From Prosthecochloris sp. (GTDB lineage: Bacteria > Bacteroidota > Chlorobiia > Chlorobiales > Chlorobiaceae): 27,745 bases of DNA. This document shows, in pieces, positions 17,977-25,338 of the stretch. The stretch covers positions 1-27,745 of the forward strand of contig JADMLA020000016.1 in the NCBI GenBank assembly GCA_015482705.2, written 5' to 3'. Under the pieces are notes generated by a model. That model searched no databases and was not told the origin of the DNA. It was given only the letters and a program-made list of their open reading frames with translations. A program made the translations under genes and the position numbers. The stretch's first letter is position 1, and each line of letters starts with the position of its first letter.

Positions 17977-19329
17977 ATGAAAAAAGAAATCGATGTATTG
18001 GTTATAGGAGGTAGTGCGGCTGGTATCGTTGCGGCAACGACAGGCAAGGCTTTTTATCCGGACAAACAGGTTCTTATCGTCAGAAAAGAGGCCGAAGCGG
18101 TTGTGCCCTGTGGGATTCCCTATATTTACGGAACGCTGGGAGGCATCGAGCAGAATATCATTCCCGTCAGCCATATAGAACAGGCTGGGGTGGAACTCAT
18201 GATCGACGAGGTTGTTTCGATAGATGAAGCGGCAAAAACTGCCAGAACCGAAGGAGGGGTAGAAATTTGTTACGACAAGCTGGTCATAGCGACAGGATCG
18301 GTACCGAAAGTGCCAGGTTGGCTTGAAGGCACCGAGCTTGACAATGTGTTCACCATCCCGAAAGACCGTGAATATCTCGCGGCACTGAAGACTCGTCTCG
18401 AATCCTGCAATAAGGTTGTTATAATCGGAGCAGGTTTCATCGGTGTTGAAATTGCTGATGAGCTCGGTAAGAAGGCTAAGGATATCACACTTGTCGAGGT
18501 GTTGCCGCATGTACTCCAAATGGCTTTCGATGAAGAGTTATCCGTTCGCGCAGAGGAAATCCTTTCAACCGGGGGCGTCAAGTTGAGGCTTGGAGAGAAG
18601 GTAGAAAAAATAGAAGGTGACGATCGGGTTTCCGGGGTTCGCCTGAGCGGAGGAGATCTGCTGGAAGCCGATGCCGTTATTCTGTCTACCGGTTATCTTC
18701 CAAACACCACACTGGCACGTAACGCAGGTATAAAGCTCAATGAGTTTGGAGCGATCAGGGTGGACGAGTATATGCGCACCGAGGACAAGGATATTTTTGC
18801 CGTCGGCGACTGCGCAGAAAAGTTTTCCTTTTTCACTCGTATTGCCAAAGGGTTGATGCTCGCATCGACGGCCTGTTCGGAAGCACGTATCGCCGGCATG
18901 AACCTTTACAAGCTTTCGCGTTTGAGAACCTTCGGAGGCACCATGTCCATTTTTTCCACGGCAATCGGGGGGACGACATTTGCGGCTGCGGGAGTGACGG
19001 AGCACGTGGCGATCGAGAGAGGTTTCGACATCGTTACAGGATCGGCGGAAGGGATAGACAAGCATCCTGGAACACTTCCCGGAGTGAGCAAACAGTATGT
19101 GAAGCTGATCGTGAACTGTGAGTCAGGTCTTGTTCTGGGAGGATCCGTCATCGGTGGAGAGAGCGCCGGCGAACTGATCAACGTGATAGGCGTGATCATC
19201 GAAAACATGATGACCATTCATTCGGTGTTGACCTTGCAATTCGGTACTCATCCGCTTCTGACAGGTCCTCCGACCGGATACCCTTTGATCAAGGCGGCCG
19301 AAGCAGTCGCGAAAAAGCTGAGACATTGA
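17977..19329 (+). CDS. FAD/NAD(P) disulfide-oxidoreductase family enzyme (CoA-disulfide reductase/NADH oxidase type)
   Basis: A flavoprotein of the single-cysteine branch of the pyridine nucleotide-disulfide oxidoreductases, 450 aa. FAD-binding VIGGSAAG is at residues 9-16, the redox Cys C45 is in VVPCGIPYIYG (as in CoA-disulfide reductase, NADH oxidase and polysulfide reductase), NAD(P)-binding IIGAGFIGVEIADELG begins near 149, and the second FAD motif is IFAVGDCAE. A C-terminal dimerisation domain (about 330-450) is present, so the protein looks complete. No rhodanese domain follows. In a sulfur-oxidising organism a role in CoA-persulfide or polysulfide reduction is plausible, but the substrate cannot be read from sequence. 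Start ATG 17977, with no strong ribosome site. Confidence 0.88.
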   Translation: MKKEIDVLVIGGSAAGIVAATTGKAFYPDKQVLIVRKEAEAVVPCGIPYIYGTLGGIEQNIIPVSHIEQAGVELMIDEVVSIDEAAKTARTEGGVEICYDKLVIATGSVPKVPGWLEGTELDNVFTIPKDREYLAALKTRLESCNKVVIIGAGFIGVEIADELGKKAKDITLVEVLPHVLQMAFDEELSVRAEEILSTGGVKLRLGEKVEKIEGDDRVSGVRLSGGDLLEADAVILSTGYLPNTTLARNAGIKLNEFGAIRVDEYMRTEDKDIFAVGDCAEKFSFFTRIAKGLMLASTACSEARIAGMNLYKLSRLRTFGGTMSIFSTAIGGTTFAAAGVTEHVAIERGFDIVTGSAEGIDKHPGTLPGVSKQYVKLIVNCESGLVLGGSVIGGESAGELINVIGVIIENMMTIHSVLTLQFGTHPLLTGPPTGYPLIKAAEAVAKKLRH

Positions 19330-19512
19330 GCATGCCGGGTTATGGAATGGTGTCTCGGAGTGTTGTATAGAGACAGAAGGTTGTTGCATTGTGGAGAGGC
19401 GGGTCCAATCAAGAATTGGCAGTGTGTTGAATCGTTCAGGAAACCTTGATAAACGTACGATGAGCCTTTCCACAATACCTTGAAAAGGTATGATTCAAAA
19501 ATAGGAGACATC

Positions 19513-20286
19513 ATGAACGAAGAAAACAAGTCCATTCATGAGTTCGATCTGGAATTGATCTGTGAATATTTTGCAAACCTGAAACGACAGGGACCAGGCA
19601 GCCCTGAAGTAACGATCAAGGCGTTGAGTTTTATCGATGATCTTAGCGACAAATCACTCATTGCCGACATTGGCTGCGGATCAGGTGGGCAGACAATGGT
19701 GTTAGCGCAGCACGCCCCGGGGAATATTACAGGTGTCGACATTTTTCCTACTTTCATCGACCTGTTCAACCGGAATGCCGAGAAACTGGGTCTTCAGGAT
19801 AGAGTGAAAGGCATTGTTGAATCGATGGATAATCTTCCTTTCCAGGATGAAGAATTGGATCTTATCTGGTCGGAAGGAGCGATCTACAATATTGGTTTTG
19901 AACGGGGGCTTCATGAATGGCGGAAATTCCTGAAAACCGGGGGTTATATTGCTGTTTCTGAAGGAACATGGTTTACGGAGGAACGCCCTGCTGAGATAGA
20001 GGAGTTCTGGATGAGTGTTTATCCGGAAATAGATACTATCTCCAATAAGGTAGCACAAATGCAAAAAGCCGGGTACATTCCGGTCTCCACTTTCATTTTA
20101 CCCGAAAACTGCTGGATTGAAAATTACTTTGATCCAAAAGTAGAAACGGATAAACGTTTCCTGGAAAAAAATGCGGGTAATAAGGCTGCCGAGGAATTTA
20201 TCGCGAACCAGCGACACGAAGCTCGGCTGTACAATACGTACAAAGAGTATTACGGTTACGCTTTCTACATAGGGAAAAAAATCTAA
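19513..20286 (+). CDS. Class I SAM-dependent methyltransferase
   Basis: A Rossmann-fold methyltransferase of 257 aa. Motif I LIADIGCGSGGQ lies at about 49-60 (SAM-binding GxGxG), motif II GVDIFPTFIDLF follows, then a post-I/IV region DLIWSEGAIYNIGFERGLHEWRKFLKTGGYIAVSE (split here by function: acidic IWSEGAIYN, then the motif V-like GGYIAVSE). The substrate is unknown; a small-molecule methyltransferase of the UbiE-like superfamily is likely. The start is ATG 19513, which has AGGAG at 19503-19507; an in-frame TTG at 19480 lacks a ribosome site. It stands alone, followed by a hairpin. Confidence 0.85.
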   Translation: MNEENKSIHEFDLELICEYFANLKRQGPGSPEVTIKALSFIDDLSDKSLIADIGCGSGGQTMVLAQHAPGNITGVDIFPTFIDLFNRNAEKLGLQDRVKGIVESMDNLPFQDEELDLIWSEGAIYNIGFERGLHEWRKFLKTGGYIAVSEGTWFTEERPAEIEEFWMSVYPEIDTISNKVAQMQKAGYIPVSTFILPENCWIENYFDPKVETDKRFLEKNAGNKAAEEFIANQRHEARLYNTYKEYYGYAFYIGKKI

Positions 20287-20327
20287 GCCGTTTCGTCAAT
20301 TTTCGATGCGATAAAGGACAGCGAATC

Positions 20328-20371
20328 AGCCAATCACCGATGGTTTTAGGCCGTCCCGGTGATTGGCTTGT
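20328..20371 (+). terminator. Hairpin after the methyltransferase gene, probable terminator
   Basis: AGCCAATCACCG (20328-20339) pairs perfectly with CGGTGATTGGCT (20357-20368), 17-nt loop, followed by TGTTAT. The stem is long but the T tract is short, so termination is likely rather than certain. Confidence 0.5.
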
Positions 20372-20412
20372 TATATCTATCAAACACAGAGCTATGACAA
20401 AATGGTTACAGA
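20370..20412 (+). repeat. Partial copy C of the island repeat family
   Basis: The segment GTTATATCTATCAAACAC, then GAGCTATGACAAAATGGTTACAG, is similar to the left part of repeats A (from 21465) and B (from 22797). The right half is absent here; the RelE-like remnant follows instead. Confidence 0.45.
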
Positions 20413-20605
20413 CCGAAAACTTCCGACTGATTTTCCTTCTTCAGGATTCTGGCTCCTTGATTTTTCTGTATGCCTTTGCCAAAAACGAACGCGCAAATAT
20501 TTTGGATAAAGACAAAACGGCGCTTCGTTTTGTTGCAGAATCATTTTTCTCATCCACCGAATCAGGGCTGAAAACCACGTTAGCTAGATCGTATTTACTG
20601 CAATG
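20394..20605 (+). pseudogene. RelE/HigB-type toxin remnant
   Basis: The reading frame encodes QDSGSLIFLYAFAKNERANI followed by LDKDKTALRFVAESFFSSTE, which matches the C-terminal half of RelE/HigB-like toxins (family pattern FLYGFAKNERxNI...ALxxxA). The N-terminal half, about 60 residues in intact relatives, is missing: the frame begins in repeat-derived sequence. The 3' end runs into antitoxin-derived sequence in another frame. An open frame does exist (ATG 20340 to 20660), but most of it is fusion junk, so a functional toxin is unlikely. Confidence 0.65.
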
Positions 20606-20722
20606 CTTGGTATTGGAAAAACAACTGTCCAATAGTGGGAACGGGGAGAAAAAAAGCTGAGTGGAGCCGCCCAGCGGTTGCTTGATATTGTCGATCGAAA
20701 AGGACTTGAGGCGTTGAGTTGA
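20579..20722 (+). pseudogene. Xre/HigA-type antitoxin remnant with two in-frame amber codons
   Basis: In a different frame from the toxin remnant, the DNA reads AENHVS-stop-IVFTAMLGIGKTTVQ-stop-WERGEKKLSGAAQRLLDIVD, then RKGLEALS and TGA. This is the C-terminal helix-turn-helix part of Xre antitoxins that pair with RelE/HigB toxins (pattern VSQxVFAxxLxxxxxTVQKWExGxxxPSGxALxLLxxxxxKGLEAL). Both stops are TAG: one where Gln is usual (CAG to TAG), one where Lys is usual (AAG to TAG). The N-terminal part is deleted. Confidence 0.65.
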
Positions 20723-20871
20723 GAGCAGAGTCCTGCAGCAATAACGAATGTTATCCGCTCAGTGCCAGCATGTTTAGCTTACTGATTCTGCTGTTTTGAA
20801 TCCAGCTGCTTCGACAGGTGCCTTCGACAAGATATCCGCGAACGGTTAAAAAGTTGTTTCCCTGCATAGTG

Positions 20872-20900
20872 TTGCTATGGAGCAAGAAAATCACTAATGT
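20872..20900 (+). promoter_or_regulatory. Possible promoter of the GNAT gene
   Basis: TTGCTA (20872-20877), 17-bp spacer, TAATGT (20895-20900), 28 nt before ATG 20929. The rest of 20723-20871 shows nothing I can assign. Confidence 0.35.
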
Positions 20901-20928
20901 TAGCCACTTGACTAAGGGGTAGACACTT

Positions 20929-21438
20929 ATGATCGAAATTCGTCAAGAAGAATCCAAAGACCGTGGTGCCGTTCATCATCTGAATGTAATAGCATTCGAT
21001 AACGGTCCGGAAGCAGTTCTTGTCGATAAACTCCGTGCATCCTGTAAGGAGTACGTATCGTTTGTCGCTGTTGAAGATGGTTCTGTTATCGGTCATATAT
21101 TGTTCACACCGGCTACCTTGGATGGGTGCTCCGCAGTCGGGATGGGACTGGCACCAATGTCGGTATTGCCATCGCAACGGAGCAAGGGGATTGGATCCCG
21201 ACTTGTCCGATACGGGCTTGAGTTTTTGCGCAATGCAGGTTGTCCATTCGTTATTGTTTTAGGGCATCCTGAGTATTACCCGCGTTTTGGTTTCGAGCTC
21301 GCGTCAAAATATCAACTGTGCAGTCAATGGGAAGGTGTGCCGGATGATGCGTTCATGATTGTGGTGTTCGACAGCGGAGTTTTGCCGAAGACTGGCGGCA
21401 TAGCACGATACAGGGATGAATTTGATGATGCAATGTAG
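20929..21438 (+). CDS. GNAT-family N-acetyltransferase (YhbS-like)
   Basis: An acetyl-CoA-dependent N-acetyltransferase of 169 aa. The fold pattern is clear: MIEIRQEESKDRGAVHHLNV, beta strands VSFVAVEDGSVIGHILFTPA, motif A with MSVLPSQRSKGIGSRLVRYG (acetyl-CoA pyrophosphate loop QRSKGIG), and motif B FVIVLGHPEYYPRFGFE, whose HPxYYxRFGF is characteristic of the YhbS/predicted acetyltransferase subgroup. The substrate is unknown. AAGGGG lies upstream of the ATG. It is followed at once by repeat A, whose GCTAAC begins 3 nt after the stop. Confidence 0.88.
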   Translation: MIEIRQEESKDRGAVHHLNVIAFDNGPEAVLVDKLRASCKEYVSFVAVEDGSVIGHILFTPATLDGCSAVGMGLAPMSVLPSQRSKGIGSRLVRYGLEFLRNAGCPFVIVLGHPEYYPRFGFELASKYQLCSQWEGVPDDAFMIVVFDSGVLPKTGGIARYRDEFDDAM

Positions 21439-21440
21439 GC

Positions 21441-21613
21441 GGCTAACAAATCGATTAGAAAGAAGTTATCTGTCAAATACCGAGCTATAAAAAAATGGTT
21501 GCCTCCCGACAAGTCAGACCTGGTGACAACCAAAATCTTGAACTGGTGCGTCTTGGTTCACAGAGCGAGTTGGGGTTATAAGAGCACTTCCCGGAATCTT
21601 CATTGAACGTGAT
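21441..21613 (+). repeat. Island repeat A, attC-like
   Basis: An imperfect palindrome running from GGCTAAC (21441-21447) to GTTGGGG (21569-21575), 135 nt, with inner arms GGTTGCCTCC and GGTGACAACC. The right part (21522-21612) matches repeat B (22855-22945) at 80 of 91 positions. It lies directly after the GNAT gene. Confidence 0.6.
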
Positions 21614-22008
21614 GAGGCAGACTCAAAAGCACTGTTTTACGGTTATCGGTCACCATTGCATACGTTTCCGGCAAAAAGTCATGCCGCACTCGATGCGGCA
21701 TCCATACAGATTTTCATTGGAAGATGGATCCCCTAGGTCAAGCCCGAGGATGACTGAATAGAGACTCAATGTAGGTCGAATGAAGCAACCTCTTTGTTTT
21801 CCTCTCAATTTTGTTCCATATATCAGTTTGCTTTTCACTGTTTCATCGAGCCGTTGAAAACAGGGGCTTTTGGGAAAGGTTACTTTGCAGGTTCCGGAAA
21901 GATTGAGCAATAATGCTGATCGGGAGTTATACGGCATATTGTTGGTGCAAAGCAATTATATTTGTAGTACAGAGAATGAAGTAATGTTATGTGATGGAGG
22001 TAAGATTC
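21614..22008. other. Gene-free segment between repeat A and the DUF169 gene
   Basis: No credible coding sequence. It holds the REP-type palindromic element described separately (21678-21754), then low-complexity AT-rich sequence leading to the DUF169 ribosome site GGAGGT (21996-22001). Confidence 0.5.
21678..21754. repeat. REP-type inverted repeat pair
   Basis: Two head-to-head units bounded by GTCAT...ATCCAT. Unit 1 is the hairpin ATGCCGCA/TGCGGCAT (21681-21701, loop CTCGA). Unit 2 is GGATCCCC...TCAAGCCCGAGGATGAC. The second unit resembles the repetitive palindromic sequence ending CAAGCCCGAGGATGAC seen in many bacterial genomes (from memory). Likely a dispersed non-coding repeat. Confidence 0.6.
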
Positions 22009-22731
22009 ATGGAAGCGAAAATAGTCAAGGACAGTCTCCGAAAGCTGTCTGAAGTTATACCGTTTCAATATCCCGCAACAGGTTGGTATTTTTCTGTGGA
22101 AAACCTGGAGAATTCGTTTATCTACAAAAAGGATCGATGGGTTTGTATGTTTATGTATTGGGCAGTTGTCATCAAGAAGGGAAAGAGAATTCAGTTCTCA
22201 GCAGACTGTGGGAAAGCCTGCCCCGGGATACAGGAATTTGGTGGTTTCACACCACCGGTGGACGATAAAGGAAAATTTATTGCTGAAATCGAACGCTTTA
22301 AAAAAACGCGTGCCCTTGCCCGGGCTTATTATCGAGATTGGGTAGCAGAGATTCACACTCCGCCAGAAAAATTCTTGTACTTTGAACAAATCGAAAAAAT
22401 CGATGACAACAGGGAAATCGAAGTCGTCAATCTGTTTCCGGATATTACGGGGCTGGCAAATTTGACTGCCTTGGCTACTTATGACCGGGAAGAAAGCGGT
22501 ACACTGATGCCTGACGCTTCGGGATGTCAATCAGCTTTCTCCATTCCCTATGACCAGAAGTTCAAAGATAAGCCAATGTGTATTATCGGGTCGATGGATG
22601 TCCTGATGCGGCGTTTTATACCAGATGATATGATCATGTTTTCAGCCCCCGCCAATCGGTTTGTTGAAATGGTGAATAATATTGAGGGTAGCTTTCTTGA
22701 CAAAAAATTTGAAAACCCGACAAGCTTTTGA
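22009..22731 (+). CDS. DUF169 family protein
   Basis: A 240-aa protein resembling DUF169: VIKKGKRIQFSADCGKACPG, IQEFGGFTPP, LTALATYDREESGTLMPDAS and GCQSAFSIPY. Two Cys in DCGKACPG and one in GCQSAF are the conserved positions of the family; no catalytic role is established for it. The start is ATG 22009, with GGAGGT at 21996-22001; upstream in-frame GTG 21991 and ATG 21994 lie before or within the ribosome site. It is bracketed by repeats A and B, which suggests it moves as a unit. Predicted soluble. Confidence 0.72.
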   Translation: MEAKIVKDSLRKLSEVIPFQYPATGWYFSVENLENSFIYKKDRWVCMFMYWAVVIKKGKRIQFSADCGKACPGIQEFGGFTPPVDDKGKFIAEIERFKKTRALARAYYRDWVAEIHTPPEKFLYFEQIEKIDDNREIEVVNLFPDITGLANLTALATYDREESGTLMPDASGCQSAFSIPYDQKFKDKPMCIIGSMDVLMRRFIPDDMIMFSAPANRFVEMVNNIEGSFLDKKFENPTSF

Positions 22732-22788
22732 CGACAAATTATTGAGCTTTTGAAAAGCACGGATTTTCACTACTGAAGCTCGCCGGTG

Positions 22789-22946
22789 AACCTAACGTTC
22801 TATCTATCAAACCCCTAGCTTTGGCAAAAGGCTGTCACCTGATAGGTCAGGCTTGGTGACAACCAAAATTTTGAACTGGTTCGTCTTGGTTCACGTAGCG
22901 AGTTAGGGTTATAGGAGCTTTTTTCGGAATCTTCATAGAACGTGAC
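22789..22946 (+). repeat. Island repeat B, attC-like
   Basis: An imperfect palindrome from ACCTAAC to GTTAGGG (22902-22908), about 118 nt, in which CCTAAC (22791-22796) and GTTAGG are exact complements. Near the centre TGTCACC (22833-22839) pairs with GGTGACA (22856-22862), with CTGATAGGTCAG between them. Right part 88% identical to repeat A. It follows the DUF169 gene. Confidence 0.62.
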
Positions 22947-23036
22947 AACGGGGGTGGTAGTCCCCTTCTGTTTTTCTCTGAATTTTATCTTTAGAGCCTT
23001 TCTTGGAGGGGCCTTTATATATAAAAACTATTTCTG

Positions 23037-24086
23037 ATGAATATTGACAAGAAAGGAATTTGGCAGCAGGCTGCTGGAGACACAGATCGAGATTACTCTG
23101 GCTTATGCCTTCAATGGGGGGTAATACTCAATGGACCTGCTTATGCAGGGCCATGGCCAGAATGTCGAAAAGCTCTCATTGAAGATGGCTGTTCGTCCAA
23201 AAAACTGACCGACCTTCGAAGATTTGCTGAAGAGATCTTAGATGGTGATATCATTGTTCTTCGTATGGGAACGTCAAGTGTTCTTGCTGTTGGTGAAGTC
23301 GTTGGGAAATACGAATGGCGTCCAGAATTTGGGGATATCGACGGTTGGGAAATACAGCACGTGAGACGTGTCCGGTGGTTATGGAAGTCCCCAAAACAAC
23401 CAATGGTATTTGCAACATATGCATTAAAACAAGGGGATACCACGCAGCGTCTGGATTCAAAAGTTGTCCGAGGCTGGCTGAAGAATCTTACTATCCCTGC
23501 TAAAAACTATAGCCTTCAATTACCTGATCTACCAGCGATAGAAGATTCCAAAGAAATATCTATTCCTGATATTTCGGAATTTTTATTTGATCATGGAGTC
23601 GCAAGTGATTCAATTGCAAACCTTGTGGCACATATTGGAGAACTGATAAGAATTGCTAAGTGGTATCAAAGAAATAGCATGCCTTCTGAACATGAGACTG
23701 TTACATATCTTGTAATACCTCTACTTCGTGCTTTAGGATGGACACCTCAACGCATGGCAGTTGAATGGAATCGAGTGGATGTTGCGCTGTTTTCTAAATT
23801 ACCAAGGGATGATAACCATCTTACTATAGTAGTAGAGGCTAAAAAAATGAATGCATCCTGTCTTTCAGCGATGTCTCAGGCGCAAAGCTATGCTCTAGGA
23901 AAAACAGAATGTCATCGCCTAATTGTCACTGATGGCCTGAGATATGGGGTGTATACTCGCAATTCATCAGATACTTTTATGCTATCTGCATATATGAACT
24001 TAACGCGATTGATGAGCAGTTATCCGATCTATCCATGTGCAGGAGCTAAAGAGGCCTTACTCATCATGGCTCCTGAGTGGTCTTGA
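23037..24086 (+). CDS. PUA/EVE-like domain fused to HsdR_N-like nuclease domain
   Basis: A 349-aa two-domain protein. The N-terminal ~150 residues (GIWQQAAG, LDGDIIVLRMGTSSVLAVGEVVG, IQHVRRVRWLW) look like an EVE/PUA-type beta-barrel, a fold that reads modified bases; this assignment is tentative. The C-terminal ~140 residues match the N-terminal nuclease domain of type I restriction subunits: E220 in EHETVTYLVIPLLRALGW, D248 in NRVDVALF, E267-x-K269 in TIVVEAKK, then MSQAQSYA and LIVTDGLRYGVYT. All expected PD-(D/E)xK residues are present. No helicase or HsdM/S gene is nearby, so it is not an HsdR fragment of a type I system. Inferred: a small restriction factor, possibly modification-dependent. 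Start ATG 23037 lacks a close ribosome site. Confidence 0.65.
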   Translation: MNIDKKGIWQQAAGDTDRDYSGLCLQWGVILNGPAYAGPWPECRKALIEDGCSSKKLTDLRRFAEEILDGDIIVLRMGTSSVLAVGEVVGKYEWRPEFGDIDGWEIQHVRRVRWLWKSPKQPMVFATYALKQGDTTQRLDSKVVRGWLKNLTIPAKNYSLQLPDLPAIEDSKEISIPDISEFLFDHGVASDSIANLVAHIGELIRIAKWYQRNSMPSEHETVTYLVIPLLRALGWTPQRMAVEWNRVDVALFSKLPRDDNHLTIVVEAKKMNASCLSAMSQAQSYALGKTECHRLIVTDGLRYGVYTRNSSDTFMLSAYMNLTRLMSSYPIYPCAGAKEALLIMAPEWS

Positions 24087-24417
24087 AAATTGATGAATAA
24101 TGCTTTTCAAGAAGTATGCAGTTGCTGCATAAGGGGGACAAAAGGCATCAAAACCTGCCTCTGGATAGATAGAATGATATAGTTTAATGCAGATACAGGG
24201 TGTTTCTGCTGTATTTTAATTAAACAGCAAAAGAAAAGATGTAGTGCTGATAATAAATAATGTTGCAGGCGTGCGCAGCGCACGCCTGCAACGGCTGAGT
24301 TGAGAAAAATCGGCAGTTATGTAGCTAAAGAAGGGGAGAAAAAGTCTTTAGCAGACGTTAAATTACCTGCGATACAACTAGGAAAGTCATACTGTCGAGG
24401 AGGGGTTAAAAAATACC
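24087..24417. other. Gene-free segment before the channel gene
   Basis: No coding sequence. It holds small inverted repeats (CTTGAAAA/TTTTCAAG at 24082-24111; ATGCAG/CTGCAT at 24116-24130; TGCTGT/ACAGCA near 24210-24235), a long perfect palindrome (24262-24292) and, at 24398-24405, AGGAGGGG as ribosome site of the next gene. Confidence 0.5.
24262..24292. repeat. 31-bp perfect palindrome
   Basis: Left arm GTTGCAGGCGTGCGC (24262-24276), one central A, right arm GCGCACGCCTGCAAC (24278-24292): 15 of 15 pairs match. GC-rich within an AT-rich spacer and without a following T-run, so it is not a usual terminator. Confidence 0.85.
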
Positions 24418-25257
24418 GTGGAATCACCCATAGAAGACGGATTCATAAGGCCAGGATTTGACCTTGGAAAGGAAGATGATGGCTTGCAAGAGATTATTTC
24501 CTTTTCAAAGGAAGCACTTAGAGCAAGGTGGGATACAAAAAAGGGCCGGCAAATTCTACGTGATTGGAAGGCCAGCCACTTTGATAGAGATATACTGGAT
24601 AGCTTGATTGGTCGGTTTTACCAGCATACGGACATCAGAGGTATTCCCCTCCAGGGTGAAAATATGGAGGATACTGATCTCAGTAAAGTGGATCTCTTTG
24701 GTGCAGATATGGAAAAGGCGCACCTACGCCGGTCTAATCTCAGAGATAGTTGGCTTTCTGAATCGAATATTAAGGGAGCAGTTTTTGATTGGGCAGAGCT
24801 GGATCAAGCGCGTTTTGATAATGTTAAGTTTGATAATACGACTAGTTTTGTTGGGGTGAACCTCAATGCGATTAATTTCACGCTCGCAGCAATACTTCAA
24901 GATTTAGCCATTAATCAGCAGCGCATCGCAAGCCTAGAGAGTGCTCACCCAAAGTTTGCGCTGTTTCTCCGGGTCACTTGTGACTATGGGCGTTCATTCA
25001 CTCGGTTTTTTGGATGGGCAACTGGCGTTATCCTCTTTTTTGGTCTTTTATACTTTCTTATTCCCGGTGCCATCAGCCAGCATGGCATATTGAACAGTGT
25101 CTATTTCTCATTCGTGACATTTACCACCTTAGGGTTCGGAGATATTACCCCAGTCTCAATGGTAGCCAAACTACTTGTTATCGTGGAAGTTGTAATGGGA
25201 TATATTATGCTTGGGCTTCTTGTGGCTATTGTCTCAAGGAGAGTAATTGGTGGCTAA
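24418..25257 (+). CDS. Pentapeptide-repeat protein with two-TM potassium-channel domain
   Basis: A 279-aa membrane protein starting at GTG, with AGGAGGGG 12 nt upstream. Residues ~1-70 are soluble and charged. Residues ~75-145 are pentapeptide repeats (TDIRGIPLQGENMEDTDLSK, then VDLFGADMEKAHLRRSNLRD). TM1 is ~197-216, the pore helix and selectivity filter TTLGFGD are at 236-242 (K+-channel signature), and TM2 is ~250-271; the pore pattern is that of the Ion_trans_2 group. The C-terminus ends right after TM2, so any gating domain must be the N-terminal part. The stop codon lies within the GCTAAC of an attC-like repeat. Role unknown; neighbours are restriction genes. Confidence 0.85.
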   Translation: MESPIEDGFIRPGFDLGKEDDGLQEIISFSKEALRARWDTKKGRQILRDWKASHFDRDILDSLIGRFYQHTDIRGIPLQGENMEDTDLSKVDLFGADMEKAHLRRSNLRDSWLSESNIKGAVFDWAELDQARFDNVKFDNTTSFVGVNLNAINFTLAAILQDLAINQQRIASLESAHPKFALFLRVTCDYGRSFTRFFGWATGVILFFGLLYFLIPGAISQHGILNSVYFSFVTFTTLGFGDITPVSMVAKLLVIVEVVMGYIMLGLLVAIVSRRVIGG

Positions 25258-25338
25258 CTATATAAAGCTGCATAACCAATCACTCAAGCCGAAAAACCTG
25301 TCCTACAATTGGGGAGGAGCTGAATTTTATTGTTGGGA
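25253..25338 (+). repeat. attC-like imperfect palindrome E
   Basis: From GCTAAC (25253-25258) to GTTGGGA (25332-25338). The left side (CTAACTATATAAAGCTGC..ACCAATCAC) aligns with the reverse complement of the right side (CCAACAATAAAATTCAGCTC...CCAATTG) in several blocks. Its sequence differs from repeats A and B but the layout is the same. Confidence 0.4.

Noticed and set aside
21441..22946. CRISPR array from the repeated sequence around repeats A and B
   Set aside because: Only two full copies over 1 kb apart with a gene between them; no regular short repeat-spacer pattern and no cas genes.
24082..24111. CTTGAAAA/TTTTCAAG inverted repeat as terminator of the nuclease-fusion gene
   Set aside because: AT-rich stem with a 14-nt loop and no T-run after it; it even overlaps the stop codon. 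Too weak to call a terminator.
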